From Burkholderiales bacterium (GTDB lineage Bacteria; Pseudomonadota; Gammaproteobacteria; Burkholderiales; Nitrosomonadaceae), in assembly GCA_015075225.1 (NCBI GenBank), contig JABTUQ010000002.1, positions 1 to 64,000 on the forward strand: DNA of 64,000 nucleotides, read 5' to 3'. The notes below the pieces were generated by a model that saw nothing but the letters and a program-made list of their open reading frames with translations, did no database searches and was not told the origin of the DNA. Shown piece by piece: positions 9,881 to 19,942 of the stretch. Both the position numbers and the translations under genes were made by a program. Position 1 is the first letter of the stretch. Each line of letters starts with the position of its first letter.

Positions 9881-11192
9881 ACCAAAGCAAGCACTAACTG
9901 ATAGATTTTACGAGCTAAAAAAGCGTTTTTGGTTTTTGTTGTTTGCCTTGGTCGTATATCGTATTGGAGCTCATGTACCTGTGCCTGGTATTGACCCAGC
10001 AGTTTTAAAAGATCTTTTTGATTCACAAGAAGGTGGAATTCTGGGCATGTTTAACATGTTTTCAGGCGGAGCTTTATCTAGGTTTTCTTTATTTGCACTC
10101 GGGATTATGCCCTATATATCTGCATCAATTATTATGCAGTTAGGTACTATAGCAGTTCCTTATTTAGAAACATTAAAGAAAGAAGGCGAGTCTGGCAGAA
10201 AAAAAATTACTCAATTAACTAGATATGGAACATTATTTCTCGCTTCCTTGCAAAGTTACGGAATTTCGATTGCTTTGCAATCCCAACAAGGACTAGTTAT
10301 AGAACCTGGTTTTCATTTTATAGTTACAACTGTGATTACTTTAGTAACTGGTACCATGTTTTTGATGTGGTTGGGTGAGCAAATTACTGAGCGAGGTATT
10401 GGGAATGGTATTTCATTAATAATTTTTGCTGGTATTGCGGCTGGTCTTCCAAGTGCGATTGGAGGTACTCTTGAACTTGTCAATACCGGAGCAATGCATT
10501 TTCTTACAGCGTTGATTATTTTTATTGCTGCCGCAGCAATTACTGGTTTTGTAGTCTTTATAGAACGTGGTCAGCGTAAAATTTTGGTTAATTATGCGAA
10601 ACGCCAGGTAGGCAAGCAAGTTATGGGAGGCCAATCTTCTCATTTGCCTCTTAAGTTAAATATGTCTGGTGTAATTCCTCCAATTTTTGCTTCAAGTATT
10701 ATTCTTTTTCCTGCTACCTTAGCTGGTTGGTTTTCTGATAGTCTGTCACTGAATTGGTTAAAGGATTTTAGTAGTGCCCTTTCACCAGGTCAGCCGTTTT
10801 ATGTAGTTCTATATGCTTTTTTAATTATATTTTTCTGCTTTTTTTATACTGCACTTGTTTTTAATCCCAAAGAAACAGCTGAGAACCTAAAAAAGAGTGG
10901 TGCTTTTATACCAGGTATAAGACCTGGTGAGCAAACAACAAAATATATTGAACGTATAATGTTAAAGCTTACTTTAATCGGCTCGTTATATATAACGTTA
11001 GTCTGTTTATTACCTGAGTTCCTGATTTTAAAGTGGAATGTTCCTTTTTATTTTGGAGGGACTTCGCTTTTAATTATTGTTGTCGTGACTATGGATTTTA
11101 TGGCACAAGTCCAATCCCATGTTATGTCTGGACAGTACGAGAGTTTGTTGAAAAAAGCAAATTTTAAATCAACTTTAATTTCCTCTCGTTAA
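9870..11192 (+). CDS. secY: Preprotein translocase subunit SecY
   Basis: Central channel of the Sec translocon in the inner membrane. It has 440 residues from the ATG at 9870 ([20 protein letters not shown]), chosen over an in-frame ATG at 9861. It has about ten hydrophobic segments. [24 protein letters not shown] loop (here [15 protein letters not shown]) and [13 protein letters not shown] are classical SecY motifs. Its partner SecE is at 52115. Confidence 0.97.
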   Translation: MANKPKQALTDRFYELKKRFWFLLFALVVYRIGAHVPVPGIDPAVLKDLFDSQEGGILGMFNMFSGGALSRFSLFALGIMPYISASIIMQLGTIAVPYLETLKKEGESGRKKITQLTRYGTLFLASLQSYGISIALQSQQGLVIEPGFHFIVTTVITLVTGTMFLMWLGEQITERGIGNGISLIIFAGIAAGLPSAIGGTLELVNTGAMHFLTALIIFIAAAAITGFVVFIERGQRKILVNYAKRQVGKQVMGGQSSHLPLKLNMSGVIPPIFASSIILFPATLAGWFSDSLSLNWLKDFSSALSPGQPFYVVLYAFLIIFFCFFYTALVFNPKETAENLKKSGAFIPGIRPGEQTTKYIERIMLKLTLIGSLYITLVCLLPEFLILKWNVPFYFGGTSLLIIVVVTMDFMAQVQSHVMSGQYESLLKKANFKSTLISSR

Positions 11193-11194
11193 AT

Positions 11195-11413
11195 ATGGCG
11201 AAGGAGGAGACTATTCAAATGCAGGGTGAAGTTATTGAAACTTTACCAAATGCAACATTTAAAATAAGATTGGAAAATGGTCATATAGTGTTAGGGCATA
11301 TTTCTGGAAAAATGAGAATGAATTACATTCGTATTTTGCCAGGTGATAAGGTGACTGTTGATTTAACGCCATATGATTTAACAAAAGCTAGAATTACATT
11401 TCGAACAAAATAA
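11195..11413 (+). CDS. infA: Translation initiation factor IF-1
   Basis: A-site initiation factor of the OB-fold type. It has 72 residues, [20 protein letters not shown] at the start and [20 protein letters not shown] in the core. It lies between secY and rpmJ, a position common in betaproteobacteria. Confidence 0.95.
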   Translation: MAKEETIQMQGEVIETLPNATFKIRLENGHIVLGHISGKMRMNYIRILPGDKVTVDLTPYDLTKARITFRTK

Positions 11414-11451
11414 TTTTTTTGTTTTGGATTTGAATCTTAAGAGAAAAATAT

Positions 11452-11565
11452 ATGAAAGTACGAGCTTCAATAAAAAAAATTTGTAGGAACTGCAAAATTA
11501 TTAAGCGACATGGTGTGATACGTGTTATATGTGTTGATGCTCGCCACAAGCAAAGACAAGGTTAA
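11452..11565 (+). CDS. rpmJ: 50S ribosomal protein L36
   Basis: Smallest ribosomal protein, 37 residues: [20 protein letters not shown], then [17 protein letters not shown]. The Cys-X2-Cys ... Cys-X4-His zinc ligands (C11, C14, C27, H32) are present. It is short but unambiguous by sequence and by position between infA and rpsM. Confidence 0.96.
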   Translation: MKVRASIKKICRNCKIIKRHGVIRVICVDARHKQRQG

Positions 11566-11593
11566 TACATTTTTAATTCTTAGGATACGTTAG

Positions 11594-11953
11594 ATGGCTC
11601 GAATTGCAGGTGTAAATTTACCTAGCCATAAGCATGTCAATATTGCATTGACATCTATTTACGGCATAGGAAATACTACGGCACGTAAGTTATGTTCGGA
11701 TTTACAAATCCAACCTTTTGTTAAACTTAAGGATTTAGATGATACTAAATTAGAGGAGCTTAGAGATCATATTTCTAAGATACTAGTTGAAGGCGATTTG
11801 CGACGTGAAATATCCATGAATATCAAGAGATTGATAGATTTAGGGTGTTATAGAGGCTTGCGACACCGACGAGGTTTACCTGTACGAGGGCAAAGAACAA
11901 AGACAAATGCTCGTACTAGAAAAGGTCCTCGCAAAGCAATCGGCGCTAAATAA
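11594..11953 (+). CDS. rpsM: 30S ribosomal protein S13
   Basis: 30S head protein contacting the P-site tRNA. It has 119 residues: [20 protein letters not shown], the helix-two-turn-helix [14 protein letters not shown] and the basic tail [17 protein letters not shown]. It is the first ribosomal gene of the alpha operon. Confidence 0.97.
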   Translation: MARIAGVNLPSHKHVNIALTSIYGIGNTTARKLCSDLQIQPFVKLKDLDDTKLEELRDHISKILVEGDLRREISMNIKRLIDLGCYRGLRHRRGLPVRGQRTKTNARTRKGPRKAIGAK

Positions 11954-11982
11954 TAATTTTTTTATTTGAAATTTAAAACCTA

Positions 11983-12372
11983 ATGGTTAAGTCTTCATTA
12001 AAAGCACGTAAAAAAGTAAAAAAACATGTTATAGAAGGTGTGGCACATATCCACGCTTCTTTTAATAATACCATTGTTACTATTTCTGATAGACAAGGGA
12101 ATGCGCTTTCATGGGCTACTTCTGGTGGGGTTGGATTTAAAGGTTCTCGCAAAAGTACACCTTTTGCAGCGCAGGTAGCTGCTGAGCATGCCGGTAAACT
12201 AGCTTTGGAATTTGGTGTGAAAAATTTAGAGGTGCGTGTTAAAGGACCGGGCCCAGGTCGTGATTCTGCTGTGAGAGCACTTAACGCAGCCGGTTTTAAA
12301 ATAACCAGCATAACTGATGTGACGCCTGTTCCGCATAATGGCTGTAGACCACCTAAAAAACGTCGAATTTAA
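11983..12372 (+). CDS. rpsK: 30S ribosomal protein S11
   Basis: 30S platform protein lining the mRNA exit. It has 129 residues with [37 protein letters not shown] and the terminal [18 protein letters not shown]. Intact. Confidence 0.97.
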   Translation: MVKSSLKARKKVKKHVIEGVAHIHASFNNTIVTISDRQGNALSWATSGGVGFKGSRKSTPFAAQVAAEHAGKLALEFGVKNLEVRVKGPGPGRDSAVRALNAAGFKITSITDVTPVPHNGCRPPKKRRI

Positions 12373-12386
12373 GAAGGAGAGTATTT

Positions 12387-13013
12387 GTGGCAAGAAATTT
12401 AAACGCCAAATGTCGTCAATGTCGGCGTGAGGGCGAGAAGTTATTTCTTAAAGGTGATAAATGTTTCAGTGATAAATGTCCTGTAGAACGAAGAAATTAT
12501 CCTCCTGGCCAACATGGCCAAAAGAAAGCGCGTTTGTCTGATTATGCTTTGCAGCTGAGAGAAAAACAAAAAATAAAACGAATATACGGCTTGCTTGAAG
12601 GTCAGTTCAGGAATGTATATAAAAGATCCGAAAAGCAAAAAGGCATTACAGGGGATAATCTTTTAAAGATACTGGAAAGTAGACTTGACAATGTAGCATA
12701 TAGTATGGGTTTTGGCTCTTCTCGTTCAGAGGCTCGGCAAATAATTCGACATAATTGTATTCTTCTAAATGGTAAGCGTGTGAATATCCCTTCTCATATT
12801 GTTGAGCCGGGTGATACTGTTGAAGTTGCAGAGCATGCCAAGAATTACATTAGAATTAAATCTTCAATCGAATCGATTAAGCGCCGTAGTATTCCAGCAT
12901 GGATGGATGTTGATTTAGATAGTCTAAAAGGTTCTTATAAAAATAAGCCAGATCGTAGTGATTTATCCTCGACAATCAACGAATCGCTTGTCGTTGAACT
13001 TTATTCAAAGTAA
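12387..13013 (+). CDS. rpsD: 30S ribosomal protein S4
   Basis: 16S 5'-domain assembly initiator and usual repressor of the alpha operon. It begins at a GTG (12387) preceded by AAGAAGGAGAG and has 208 residues. CRQCRREGEKLFLKG and CFSDKCPVERRNYPPGQHG carry Cys residues in a zinc-like arrangement at the N-terminus. The S4 RNA-binding domain (ESRLDNVAYSMGFGSSRSEA) follows. Confidence 0.97.
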   Translation: MARNLNAKCRQCRREGEKLFLKGDKCFSDKCPVERRNYPPGQHGQKKARLSDYALQLREKQKIKRIYGLLEGQFRNVYKRSEKQKGITGDNLLKILESRLDNVAYSMGFGSSRSEARQIIRHNCILLNGKRVNIPSHIVEPGDTVEVAEHAKNYIRIKSSIESIKRRSIPAWMDVDLDSLKGSYKNKPDRSDLSSTINESLVVELYSK

Positions 13014-13037
13014 TTGTTTTTTTAATTTGGCGGGTTT

Positions 13038-14048
13038 ATGTCAGCAAATAGTTTTCTAACACCGCGAATAGTTGAGGTGCATAATATTTCACCACTTCAT
13101 GCTAAAGTGGTCATGGAGCCTTTTGAGAGAGGTTTCGGTTATACATTAGGTAATGCTTTGCGCAGAGTATTACTTTCATCCATACCTGGCTATGCTCCTA
13201 CTAAAGTTACAATTAATGGAGTAGTCCATGAATATTCTACAATTGATGGATTGCAGGAAGATGTTGTCGATTTGATTTTAAATCTTAAAGGGATTGTTAT
13301 TAAGCTTCATGGTAACAAGCTAAAATCAGTCCTAAACTTAAAAAAAAATCAGGAAGGTATTGTTACTGCTGCAGATATAGAAATCGGCCATGATGTTGAA
13401 ATTTTAAATCCAGATCATGTAATTGCCCACATTACAAGTGGCGGTAAAATTGAAGCCCAGATTACTGTTGAGAAGGGCAGGGGTTATTTGCCTGCGACTA
13501 GTCGAAGCAGAGAAGATAAAAGTTCTTCTTCATTAGGTGATATTTTACTGGATGCCTCTTTTAGCCCAATTAAGCGGGTAAGTTATAGTATTGAAAATGC
13601 TCGTGTTGAACAGAGGACAGATTTAGATAAACTAATTATAGACATTGAAACGAATGGATCTGTAGATCCAGAAGAAGCTATAAGAAACGCTGCCAAAATT
13701 TTGGTAGACCAGTTTTCTTTTTTTGCTGATCTAGAAAGTACTCCTTTACCAACAGAGCAACCTAAAGCACCCGTCGTTGATCCTATTTTATTAAGGCCAG
13801 TTGACGATTTGGAACTTACAGTACGTTCTGCAAATTGCTTGAAGGTCGAAAATATTTTTTATATTGGTGATTTAATACAGCGTACAGAAGCTGAGCTTTT
13901 GAGAACTCCCAATTTGGGTAGAAAATCTCTAAATGAAATAAAGGAAGTTCTTGCAGCACGTGATTTATCATTGGGTATGAAATTAGATAACTGGCCACCA
14001 GCTAATTTAGAGAACTATATAAAGGAAACAGGTCATGCGTCATCGTAA
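13038..14048 (+). CDS. rpoA: RNA polymerase alpha subunit
   Basis: Scaffold subunit of RNA polymerase and target of activators through its C-terminal domain. It has 336 residues. The N-terminal dimerisation domain shows [21 protein letters not shown] linker follows, then the alpha-CTD with [16 protein letters not shown] and [17 protein letters not shown]. Its last 14 bp overlap rplQ. The beta and beta-prime genes are at 55863 and 60072. Confidence 0.98.
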   Translation: MSANSFLTPRIVEVHNISPLHAKVVMEPFERGFGYTLGNALRRVLLSSIPGYAPTKVTINGVVHEYSTIDGLQEDVVDLILNLKGIVIKLHGNKLKSVLNLKKNQEGIVTAADIEIGHDVEILNPDHVIAHITSGGKIEAQITVEKGRGYLPATSRSREDKSSSSLGDILLDASFSPIKRVSYSIENARVEQRTDLDKLIIDIETNGSVDPEEAIRNAAKILVDQFSFFADLESTPLPTEQPKAPVVDPILLRPVDDLELTVRSANCLKVENIFYIGDLIQRTEAELLRTPNLGRKSLNEIKEVLAARDLSLGMKLDNWPPANLENYIKETGHASS

Positions 14049-14427
14049 TGGTTTGCGGAAGTTAAATCGAACTTCTAGCCATCGTCTTGCTATGTTTAGA
14101 AATCTTACTAATTCTCTGCTTGAGCATGAAATAATAAAGACAACTTTACCAAAAGCTAAAGAACTACGTAGAGTCGTAGAGCCGGTTATAACACTCGGAA
14201 AAAATCCAACTCTAGCTAGTAAACGATTGGCGTTTGATCGGTTACGAAATAGAGATAATGTTATAAAAGTATTTGGGGAATTAGCCCCACGTTATCAAAA
14301 TCGAAATGGTGGTTATGTTCGTATTTTGAAGTGCGGTTTTAGGAAGGGAGACAATGCTCCTATGGCGATAATTGAATTATTGGATAGGAAAGAAACTGAA
14401 GGAAATATTGATAGTAATAGCAACTAG
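14035..14427 (+). CDS. rplQ: 50S ribosomal protein L17
   Basis: 50S protein near the tunnel exit and last gene of the alpha operon. It has 130 residues: [20 protein letters not shown] and the C-terminal [20 protein letters not shown]. The start lies inside the end of rpoA. No convincing terminator hairpin with a U-run is seen in the 150 bp before the tRNA. Confidence 0.96.
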   Translation: MRHRNGLRKLNRTSSHRLAMFRNLTNSLLEHEIIKTTLPKAKELRRVVEPVITLGKNPTLASKRLAFDRLRNRDNVIKVFGELAPRYQNRNGGYVRILKCGFRKGDNAPMAIIELLDRKETEGNIDSNSN

Positions 14428-14565
14428 TGTTGTTATAGATTGTTGATTGGAAATCTTTATGGCGTATACTTTTTGACTTTTTTGTGTATTTCTTATTAAA
14501 AATTTACGAGAAAACTAGTATTACTGTGTTATTTCTTAAATAAATTATTGTTAAGATCACTTCTA

Positions 14566-14571
14566 TATAAT
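14566..14571 (+). promoter_or_regulatory. Possible -10 box for tRNA-Thr(CGU)
   Basis: A perfect TATAAT ends 12 bases before the mature tRNA 5' end. No good -35 hexamer lies at 16-18 bases, and the surrounding DNA is very A+T-rich, so chance is a real alternative. Confidence 0.35.
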
Positions 14572-14583
14572 TATAGGACATCA

Positions 14584-14659
14584 GCCGCAGTAACTCAGTT
14601 GGTAGAGTAGCTGATTCGTAATCAGCAAGTCGGAGGTTCGACTCCTCTCTGCGGCACCA
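14584..14659 (+). tRNA. tRNA-Thr (anticodon CGU)
   Basis: Full cloverleaf of 76 nt with an encoded CCA. The acceptor arm is GCCGCAG with CTGCGGC. The anticodon stem GCTGA/TCAGC encloses the loop TTCGTAA, giving anticodon CGT, which reads ACG threonine codons. The T-arm is GGAGGTTCGACTCC. It lies between the ribosomal alpha operon and convergent ratB. Confidence 0.95.
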
Positions 14660-14788
14660 TGGTGGTCTTAATTTATATAATCTTCCTAAGCTTCTTAAAA
14701 ACTACATTGCTTTTATACTAAGGCTGTTGATTTTATAAATACAGCCTGGCTTGTGCTTGGCTGAAAGTTAAAGCAAAGACTACACAAA

Positions 14789-15097
14789 TTAATCTGTGGA
14801 TTTTAGAGATTTTATTTTTCTTCTGGCTTTAGGGTCTACTGATAATAATTTATAAATTTCAATACGATCATTCTTTGCAAGTATTGCATTTAAATCCCTA
14901 ACCTTACCGTTTATTCCCACCGCATCTATATCTAAATTTTTTTTTAAGTTAGGATAATTTTTGTTTCTGCACAGGGATTCAATAGCATTACTTATAGACG
15001 CCCCTGTTGGGATGCGTAGCTCTTTCACATATTGTTTTTGTGATAACGTATAAGCAATTTCTATTAAAATTAACTCTGAATCAAATTCCTGGTCCAT
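14789..15097 (-). CDS. ratB: RnfH/RatB family ubiquitin-like protein
   Basis: Small beta-grasp protein of the RnfH (UPF0125) family, about 102 residues from the ATG at 15097 ([20 protein letters not shown]). The core IPTGASISNAIES and AVGINGKVRDLNAILAKNDR are typical, as is a C-terminal PKARRKIK tail. The start lies inside the end of ratA, and the pair is transcribed together. The family's molecular role is not settled. Confidence 0.88.
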   Translation of the reverse strand: MDQEFDSELILIEIAYTLSQKQYVKELRIPTGASISNAIESLCRNKNYPNLKKNLDIDAVGINGKVRDLNAILAKNDRIEIYKLLSVDPKARRKIKSLKSTD

Positions 15098-15524
15098 ACA
15101 CCTCCTCAGCACGTTCCACGAAAGCTTCCACGAAACTATTTGCTATTACGTAAAATACGGGCCCTACTAATTTTTCTAATATTTTATGAGAAAACGTGTA
15201 ATGTAATTGGAATTCTATTTTGCAAGCATTTTCTGATAACGGTATAAACCGCCAGTAGCCGCTTAACTTTTCGAATGGTCCTTCTACGAGTTCCATTCTA
15301 ATTAATTCTGGTGGCCGACGTGTGTTTTCTGTGGTAAAGCTCTGTTTAATATGGTGATAATCAATTTTAATGGTGGCTTGTACTGTTTCTTCATCTTCCA
15401 ACATTTTCATAGAGGCGCCTGAGCACCAAGGTAGAAATTCCGGATAATTTTCCACCGTGTCTACTAGACGAAACATTTGCGTTGCTGAATAACCTACTAA
15501 AACTGTTTTCTCTATTTCTGCCAT
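15081..15524 (-). CDS. ratA: RatA-type START-domain protein
   Basis: Polyketide-cyclase/START-fold protein. In E. coli the homologue RatA associates with 50S subunits; the mitochondrial homologue is Coq10. It has 147 residues: [25 protein letters not shown] is the family signature (25 residues, seen as consecutive blocks), and the C-terminal [14 protein letters not shown] helix is present. It is divergent from smpB, the usual proteobacterial arrangement. A ribosome-associated or quinone-binding role is inferred. Confidence 0.9.
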   Translation of the reverse strand: MAEIEKTVLVGYSATQMFRLVDTVENYPEFLPWCSGASMKMLEDEETVQATIKIDYHHIKQSFTTENTRRPPELIRMELVEGPFEKLSGYWRFIPLSENACKIEFQLHYTFSHKILEKLVGPVFYVIANSFVEAFVERAEEVYGPGI

Positions 15525-15617
15525 AACGTATATTCCTTTATTCAGGCTGTAAGGATACTAAAAACTGTTACACTTATTAATAGTTTTTTATTACTGATTC
15601 TCTTTAGTAGCGCCTTG

Positions 15618-16067
15618 ATGAGCATTGCACAAAATAAAAAAGCCTTCCACGATTACTTTATTGAGGAACGGTATGAGGCCGGGATTGTGCTTGAAGGATG
15701 GGAGGTAAAATCGATACGTGCGGGCCGAGTTCAATTAAAAGAAGCCTACATTATTGTTCGAAAAGGTGAGTTATTCCTTATTGGTTGTCACATAAGCCCA
15801 CTTTCTACAGCTTCTACACATGTAAACCCTGATCCTGTCAAGACACGAAAATTGCTTTTGCATGCTTCGCAAATTAGGGAATTGATCGGAAAGGTAGAAC
15901 GTGCTGGATATACGCTGATTCCTCTGGATATGCACTATAAGGCGGGTAGAATCAAAATTGAAGTTGGTCTTGCTAAAGGTAAGAAGCAGTACGATAAACG
16001 TGAAACTGAAAAACGTAAAGAGTGGGAGCGTGATAAGCAACGTTTGCTACGAATGTGTCATTCTTAG
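15618..16067 (+). CDS. smpB: SsrA (tmRNA)-binding protein SmpB
   Basis: Partner of tmRNA in rescuing stalled ribosomes. It has 149 residues from the ATG at 15618 (a TTG immediately upstream is also in frame). [20 protein letters not shown] and [18 protein letters not shown] are diagnostic, and the basic C-terminal tail [19 protein letters not shown] is present. It is divergent from ratA. No tmRNA gene is visible in the window. Confidence 0.96.
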   Translation: MSIAQNKKAFHDYFIEERYEAGIVLEGWEVKSIRAGRVQLKEAYIIVRKGELFLIGCHISPLSTASTHVNPDPVKTRKLLLHASQIRELIGKVERAGYTLIPLDMHYKAGRIKIEVGLAKGKKQYDKRETEKRKEWERDKQRLLRMCHS

Positions 16068-17149
16068 TTTATATTTTTTTCTATATTAATTTATTTGATC
16101 CTGTGACTGTTAAATTGACTGATAAATTTAATAAAAACAATACATCTATTGCGATTTGGTTATTTGTCTGCTGTGCATTGGTATTTGCTATGGTAGTTGT
16201 CGGAGGAGTTACCCGGTTGACAGGCTCGGGGTTGTCCATCGTTGAATGGAAGCCGATAGTTGGAACAATACCACCGATAACCCAGGAAGATTGGGAAGTG
16301 TTGTTGGAGAAATACCGCCAAATTCCACAATATGAGCAGGTAAATAAAGGTATGTCGCTCGATGAATTCAAAGGGATATTCTGGTGGGAATACTTTCATC
16401 GGCTGCTTGGACGTCTAATCGGCCTCGTTTTTTTTATTCCTTTTATTTATTTCTTGTTACGTAAGCGTATAGATCAAGAGCTGGGCCTTAAGTTAACAGG
16501 TATTTTTATGCTCGGTGGCTTGCAGGGTTTAATGGGCTGGTATATGGTAATGAGCGGGCTGGCGGATAATGTTTATGTTAGCCAATATAGGCTAACAGCG
16601 CATTTGGGGCTCGCGTTTATTATCTATGCTGCTATGTTTTGGGTGGCAACTGGATTGATTTCCCCGGTTAATATTCATTCTTCGGATTCTGCTGCGATAC
16701 GTAAGTTGTATCGATTTGCGGGATTCCTGGTTTGTTTGATTTTCTTAATGATTTTGTCCGGTGGGTTGGTTGCTGGTATTCATGCAGGCAAAGCGTATAA
16801 CACATTCCCCTTAATGGACGGTTCTTTTATTCCGTCTGCTTTATTTGTCTTGGAACCTTGGTATCGTAATTTCTTTGACAACATTACCACAGTGCAATTT
16901 GATCATCGGATGATTGCCTGGCTTCTTATTTTTTTAATCCCGGCGTTTTGGTTTAAAGCAAAAAAATTGGCTTTGACGAGATCTGGCCATTTGGCATGTC
17001 ATTTACTGTTGCTCATGGTGATGATTCAGGTGGGACTGGGTATTACAACCTTGTTATTGTCAGTTCCATTGGCGTTTGCTGCAGCTCATCAAGCGGGTGC
17101 AGTTTTGCTGTTCACTGCAGCGTTATGGGTTTGTCGTAAATTAAACTGA
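16055..17149 (+). CDS. ctaA: Heme A synthase, COX15/CtaA family
   Basis: Integral membrane enzyme oxidising heme O to heme A for cytochrome aa3 oxidase. [19 protein letters not shown] near the N-terminus, [15 protein letters not shown], and FDHRMIAW and [10 protein letters not shown] with the conserved heme-ligand histidines are seen. There are eight predicted membrane segments. The start is uncertain: the frame opens at a GTG (16055) inside smpB, and a GTG at 16103 is an alternative. It implies a haem-copper oxidase elsewhere in the genome. Confidence 0.92.
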   Translation: MSFLVYIFFYINLFDPVTVKLTDKFNKNNTSIAIWLFVCCALVFAMVVVGGVTRLTGSGLSIVEWKPIVGTIPPITQEDWEVLLEKYRQIPQYEQVNKGMSLDEFKGIFWWEYFHRLLGRLIGLVFFIPFIYFLLRKRIDQELGLKLTGIFMLGGLQGLMGWYMVMSGLADNVYVSQYRLTAHLGLAFIIYAAMFWVATGLISPVNIHSSDSAAIRKLYRFAGFLVCLIFLMILSGGLVAGIHAGKAYNTFPLMDGSFIPSALFVLEPWYRNFFDNITTVQFDHRMIAWLLIFLIPAFWFKAKKLALTRSGHLACHLLLLMVMIQVGLGITTLLLSVPLAFAAAHQAGAVLLFTAALWVCRKLN

Positions 17150-17223
17150 CAGAAAATGTCTTACCCAATTGTCGTGATGGACTTGGTTTGTTGTATGAGG
17201 TTTTTAGCTAAAATGGGCAAGCA

Positions 17224-17655
17224 GTGCGAGGATTTGCGTTAATGGATGGGGTTGTGCCGGGTTTTGGGCGCCGGATGCTGGCATTGATGTACGAAGCTTT
17301 GTTGCTTTTGGGTGTTTGGTTTATTGCCGCCTTTTTATTTCATCTTGTTTTCCGCGATCCAGCCGCTGAGTATTTTAGGCCTCTTTTCCAGTTTTATTTA
17401 CTGGTGGTAGGTGGCATTTATTTTATTTGGTTTTGGACTCATGGCGGCCAGACCCTAGCTATGCAAACCTGGAAATTACGTCTGGTTTCTGCAAATGATG
17501 AAAGGATAAGCACACAACAGGCCATGGTGCGTTATCTGATGGCAGTAATTGGTATTAGTTTCCTCGGGTTTGGTTTGTTATGGGCTTTGTTCGATAGGGA
17601 TAGGCAATTCCTTCATGACAAAGTAGCCCGAACACGAATTATAAGAGTGAGCTGA
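17224..17655 (+). CDS. RDD-family membrane protein
   Basis: A 143-residue integral membrane protein with the RDD pattern: an Arg in PGFGRRMLALMYEALLL in the first helix, two further hydrophobic segments, and DRDRQFLHDKVARTRI at the end. The start is a GTG at 17224, or possibly the ATG at 17242. RDD proteins have no single agreed function; some are linked to ion or solute transport. Confidence 0.85.
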   Translation: MRGFALMDGVVPGFGRRMLALMYEALLLLGVWFIAAFLFHLVFRDPAAEYFRPLFQFYLLVVGGIYFIWFWTHGGQTLAMQTWKLRLVSANDERISTQQAMVRYLMAVIGISFLGFGLLWALFDRDRQFLHDKVARTRIIRVS

Positions 17656-17779
17656 TTTTTGTGGCTGAGTTCATTTAGTAAATTTTGGATGCCCATGGTT
17701 GCCTATATTGAACACTGCGGCTTAACTTGTATTCTTTGTGATTTTCTAAATCCAGCTGTCTTTGGGTGTTTTCTTGGGG

Positions 17780-17785
17780 TAGAAT
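17780..17785 (+). promoter_or_regulatory. -10 box of the 4.5S RNA promoter
   Basis: TAGAAT lies 6-7 bases before the inferred 5' end of the SRP RNA, the right distance for a transcription start at about 17792. The -35 region (CTGTCT or TGTCTT, 17-18 bases upstream) is weak. Location relative to a stable RNA gene is the main support. Confidence 0.5.
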
Positions 17786-17791
17786 ACGCAC

Positions 17792-17892
17792 TTGGCGGGC
17801 CTCCCCGCATTGTAAGGTAGTGAATCTGGTCAGATCCGGAAGGAAGCAGCCACAGCTATTTTTTGCAAGTGCCGGGGGTTCGGCTCGCCACT
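17792..17892 (+). ncRNA. ffs: 4.5S signal recognition particle RNA
   Basis: RNA core of the bacterial SRP, which pairs with Ffh to target membrane proteins. The universally conserved GGTCAGATCCGGAAGGAAGC is at about 17828-17847, containing the GGAA tetraloop and asymmetric internal loop. The ends pair: GGCGGGCC (17794-17801) with GGCTCGCC (17882-17889). The inner strands CCCGCA and TGCCGGGG also match. It lies just upstream of dnaX. Confidence 0.95.
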
Positions 17893-17976
17893 TTTCTTTG
17901 TGCAGATTATTAAGTCTGTTTCCTTTTGGTTTTGCCATAATTCAGTTCGTGTTTCTCATCTTTTCGGCTGAAAACC

Positions 17977-19557
17977 TTGACTGATTCTCAGGTACTCGCC
18001 CGTAAGTGGCGTCCCAAAGATTTTTCGGAGCTCGTTGGACAAGAGCACGTTGTCAGGGCACTGATCAACTCAATGGAGCAAAGGCGCCTCCATCATGCCT
18101 ATTTGTTTACTGGTACGCGTGGCATAGGCAAGACTACAGTAGCCAGGGTACTGGCTAAAGCCCTGAATTGTGAACGGGGGATGACAGCAACACCCTGTGG
18201 AGAATGTCCAGCTTGCCTGTCAATAGATCAGGGAAATTTTATAGATCTAATTGAATTGGATGCGGCTTCCAATACTCAGGTGGATGCCATGCGAGAGTTA
18301 CTGGGTAATGCGCAGTATGCGCCGGTGACAGCCCGCTACAAGGTCTACCTGATTGATGAAGTTCACATGTTGTCCAGATCGGCATTCAATGCAATGCTTA
18401 AAACTCTGGAAGAGCCGCCGGATCACGTCAAATTTATTCTCGCAACAACGGATCCTCAAAAAATACCGGTTACCGTATTATCACGTTGCTTGCAGTTTAA
18501 TTTGAAGCAAATACCGCCTTTGCTGATTGTTTCACGTTTGACTGAAATTCTTTCCTCGGAAGGAATTCCAGCAGATGTGGCGAGTTTGCGTTTGCTTGCG
18601 CAAGCAGCCAAAGGCAGTTTACGGGATGCACTTAGCCTGCTTGATCAGGCGATTGCTTTTGGCGGTGGAAGTGTGAATGAGACTAGCATTCGCGCAATGC
18701 TTGGAACGCTGGATCTGGATTATTTGTTTGCACTACTGGAGGCTTTGACTGAACAAAATGGATCAGCGATGCTGGCTATTGCGGATCAGATGGAGGCTGC
18801 CAGTGTGTCGTTCGACCAAGCATTACAAGATCTGGCATCAATGCTGCACCGTTTGGCAACGATCCAGTTAATTCCCGGGATGCTCGATGAAGCACTGCCG
18901 GATAGCGTTCGATTGCTTGAATTGTCAAAGCGATTTAATCCGGAAGATATTCAGCTGTTTTACCAGATTGTTTTGCACGGCCGGGCTGATCTTGCGCATG
19001 CTCCGGATGAATATAGTGGCTTTAGCATGACATTGTTGCGAATGCTGTCTTTTATACCCAATTCGCTGTCGTCCGGACAAATAATTGCCGGTGACAAATC
19101 CAGGTCCACTCCTGAGATCAAGACTGAATCGGCGGCATACACAGAAAAAGCGGCGAAGTCAGTATCAAAACATTCTCCCAATGACGCTTGGCTTGCTTTG
19201 GTAAATCAACTTAAGCTGGCTGGCATGACGCGGATGCTCGCGCAATATAGTGAGGCTAAATCTTTTTCAGAAGAGAAAATAGAGCTATATGTTGCGGAAA
19301 TGCACAAGCATTTGCTGGAAAAATCCTATAAGGATAAATTGAAATTTCAACTGGAAACGCATTTTGGGAAGCCGGTTAATGTAATTTTTTCCCTAGGTAG
19401 TATTACCGGCGTGACTTCAGCCGTATTACATGATCGCGATAAACTTGCCAAACATACAAAAGCTGTTGAAGCAATAGAATCTGATCCCTATGTTCAGGAA
19501 TTAGTCGAACAGTTCGATGCAAAATTAAACGTTTCTTCCATTAAACCAAATAACTAA
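17977..19557 (+). CDS. dnaX: DNA polymerase III tau/gamma subunit
   Basis: Clamp-loader ATPase. It has 526 residues starting at a TTG (17977) with [18 protein letters not shown]. Walker A is GTRGIGKTT at residues 46-54, a four-Cys zinc module ([16 protein letters not shown]) follows, and the Walker B region is YLIDEVHML. The C-terminal third is a tau-type domain, so the full-length tau form is encoded. I did not find an obvious A-AAA-AAG slippery site for a gamma product. It is followed 13 bp later by ybaB. Confidence 0.96.
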   Translation: MTDSQVLARKWRPKDFSELVGQEHVVRALINSMEQRRLHHAYLFTGTRGIGKTTVARVLAKALNCERGMTATPCGECPACLSIDQGNFIDLIELDAASNTQVDAMRELLGNAQYAPVTARYKVYLIDEVHMLSRSAFNAMLKTLEEPPDHVKFILATTDPQKIPVTVLSRCLQFNLKQIPPLLIVSRLTEILSSEGIPADVASLRLLAQAAKGSLRDALSLLDQAIAFGGGSVNETSIRAMLGTLDLDYLFALLEALTEQNGSAMLAIADQMEAASVSFDQALQDLASMLHRLATIQLIPGMLDEALPDSVRLLELSKRFNPEDIQLFYQIVLHGRADLAHAPDEYSGFSMTLLRMLSFIPNSLSSGQIIAGDKSRSTPEIKTESAAYTEKAAKSVSKHSPNDAWLALVNQLKLAGMTRMLAQYSEAKSFSEEKIELYVAEMHKHLLEKSYKDKLKFQLETHFGKPVNVIFSLGSITGVTSAVLHDRDKLAKHTKAVEAIESDPYVQELVEQFDAKLNVSSIKPNN

Positions 19558-19573
19558 CGGAGATTTTAAATTG

Positions 19574-19897
19574 ATGAAAGCCAATTTGGGCAATCTGATG
19601 AAGCAAGCCCAGCAAATGCAGGAAAACATGAAAGCCATGCAGGAAAAGCTGGCGGCGATGGAAGTGGAGGGACAGGCAGGGGCGGGTATGGTCAAGGTTA
19701 CCATGACCTGCCGCTATGGCGTGAAACGTGTCAACATTGATAACAGTCTGGTTGGGGACGACAAGGAAATGCTGGAAGATCTGGTGGCGGCTGCCATGAA
19801 TGATGCTGTGCGCCGGGTCGAATCCATCACTCAGGAACAAATGGCGAGTGTGACTGGTGGTCTGGGTCTGCCTGCTGGAATGAAATTTCCTTTCTAA
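19574..19897 (+). CDS. ybaB: YbaB/EbfC nucleoid-associated protein
   Basis: Small dimeric DNA-binding protein usually encoded with dnaX and recR. It has 107 residues from the ATG at 19574 ([20 protein letters not shown]); a TTG directly upstream is in frame. A long N-terminal coiled-coil helix and [12 protein letters not shown] at the end are typical. recR, the common third gene, is not here; rluB follows instead. Confidence 0.94.
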   Translation: MKANLGNLMKQAQQMQENMKAMQEKLAAMEVEGQAGAGMVKVTMTCRYGVKRVNIDNSLVGDDKEMLEDLVAAAMNDAVRRVESITQEQMASVTGGLGLPAGMKFPF

Positions 19898-19942
19898 ACA
19901 ATCTAGTTACACCCAATCAACACACATACGGGATATAAAACC

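Noticed and set aside
600..14430. Horizontal acquisition of the A+T-rich ribosomal operons
   Set aside because: Gene order and sequences look native and the boundary follows gene function, not a mobile-element junction; codon or expression effects are simpler.
17766..17984. Open frame of 72 codons before dnaX
   Set aside because: It lies across the 4.5S RNA gene; the conserved SRP RNA core explains the sequence.
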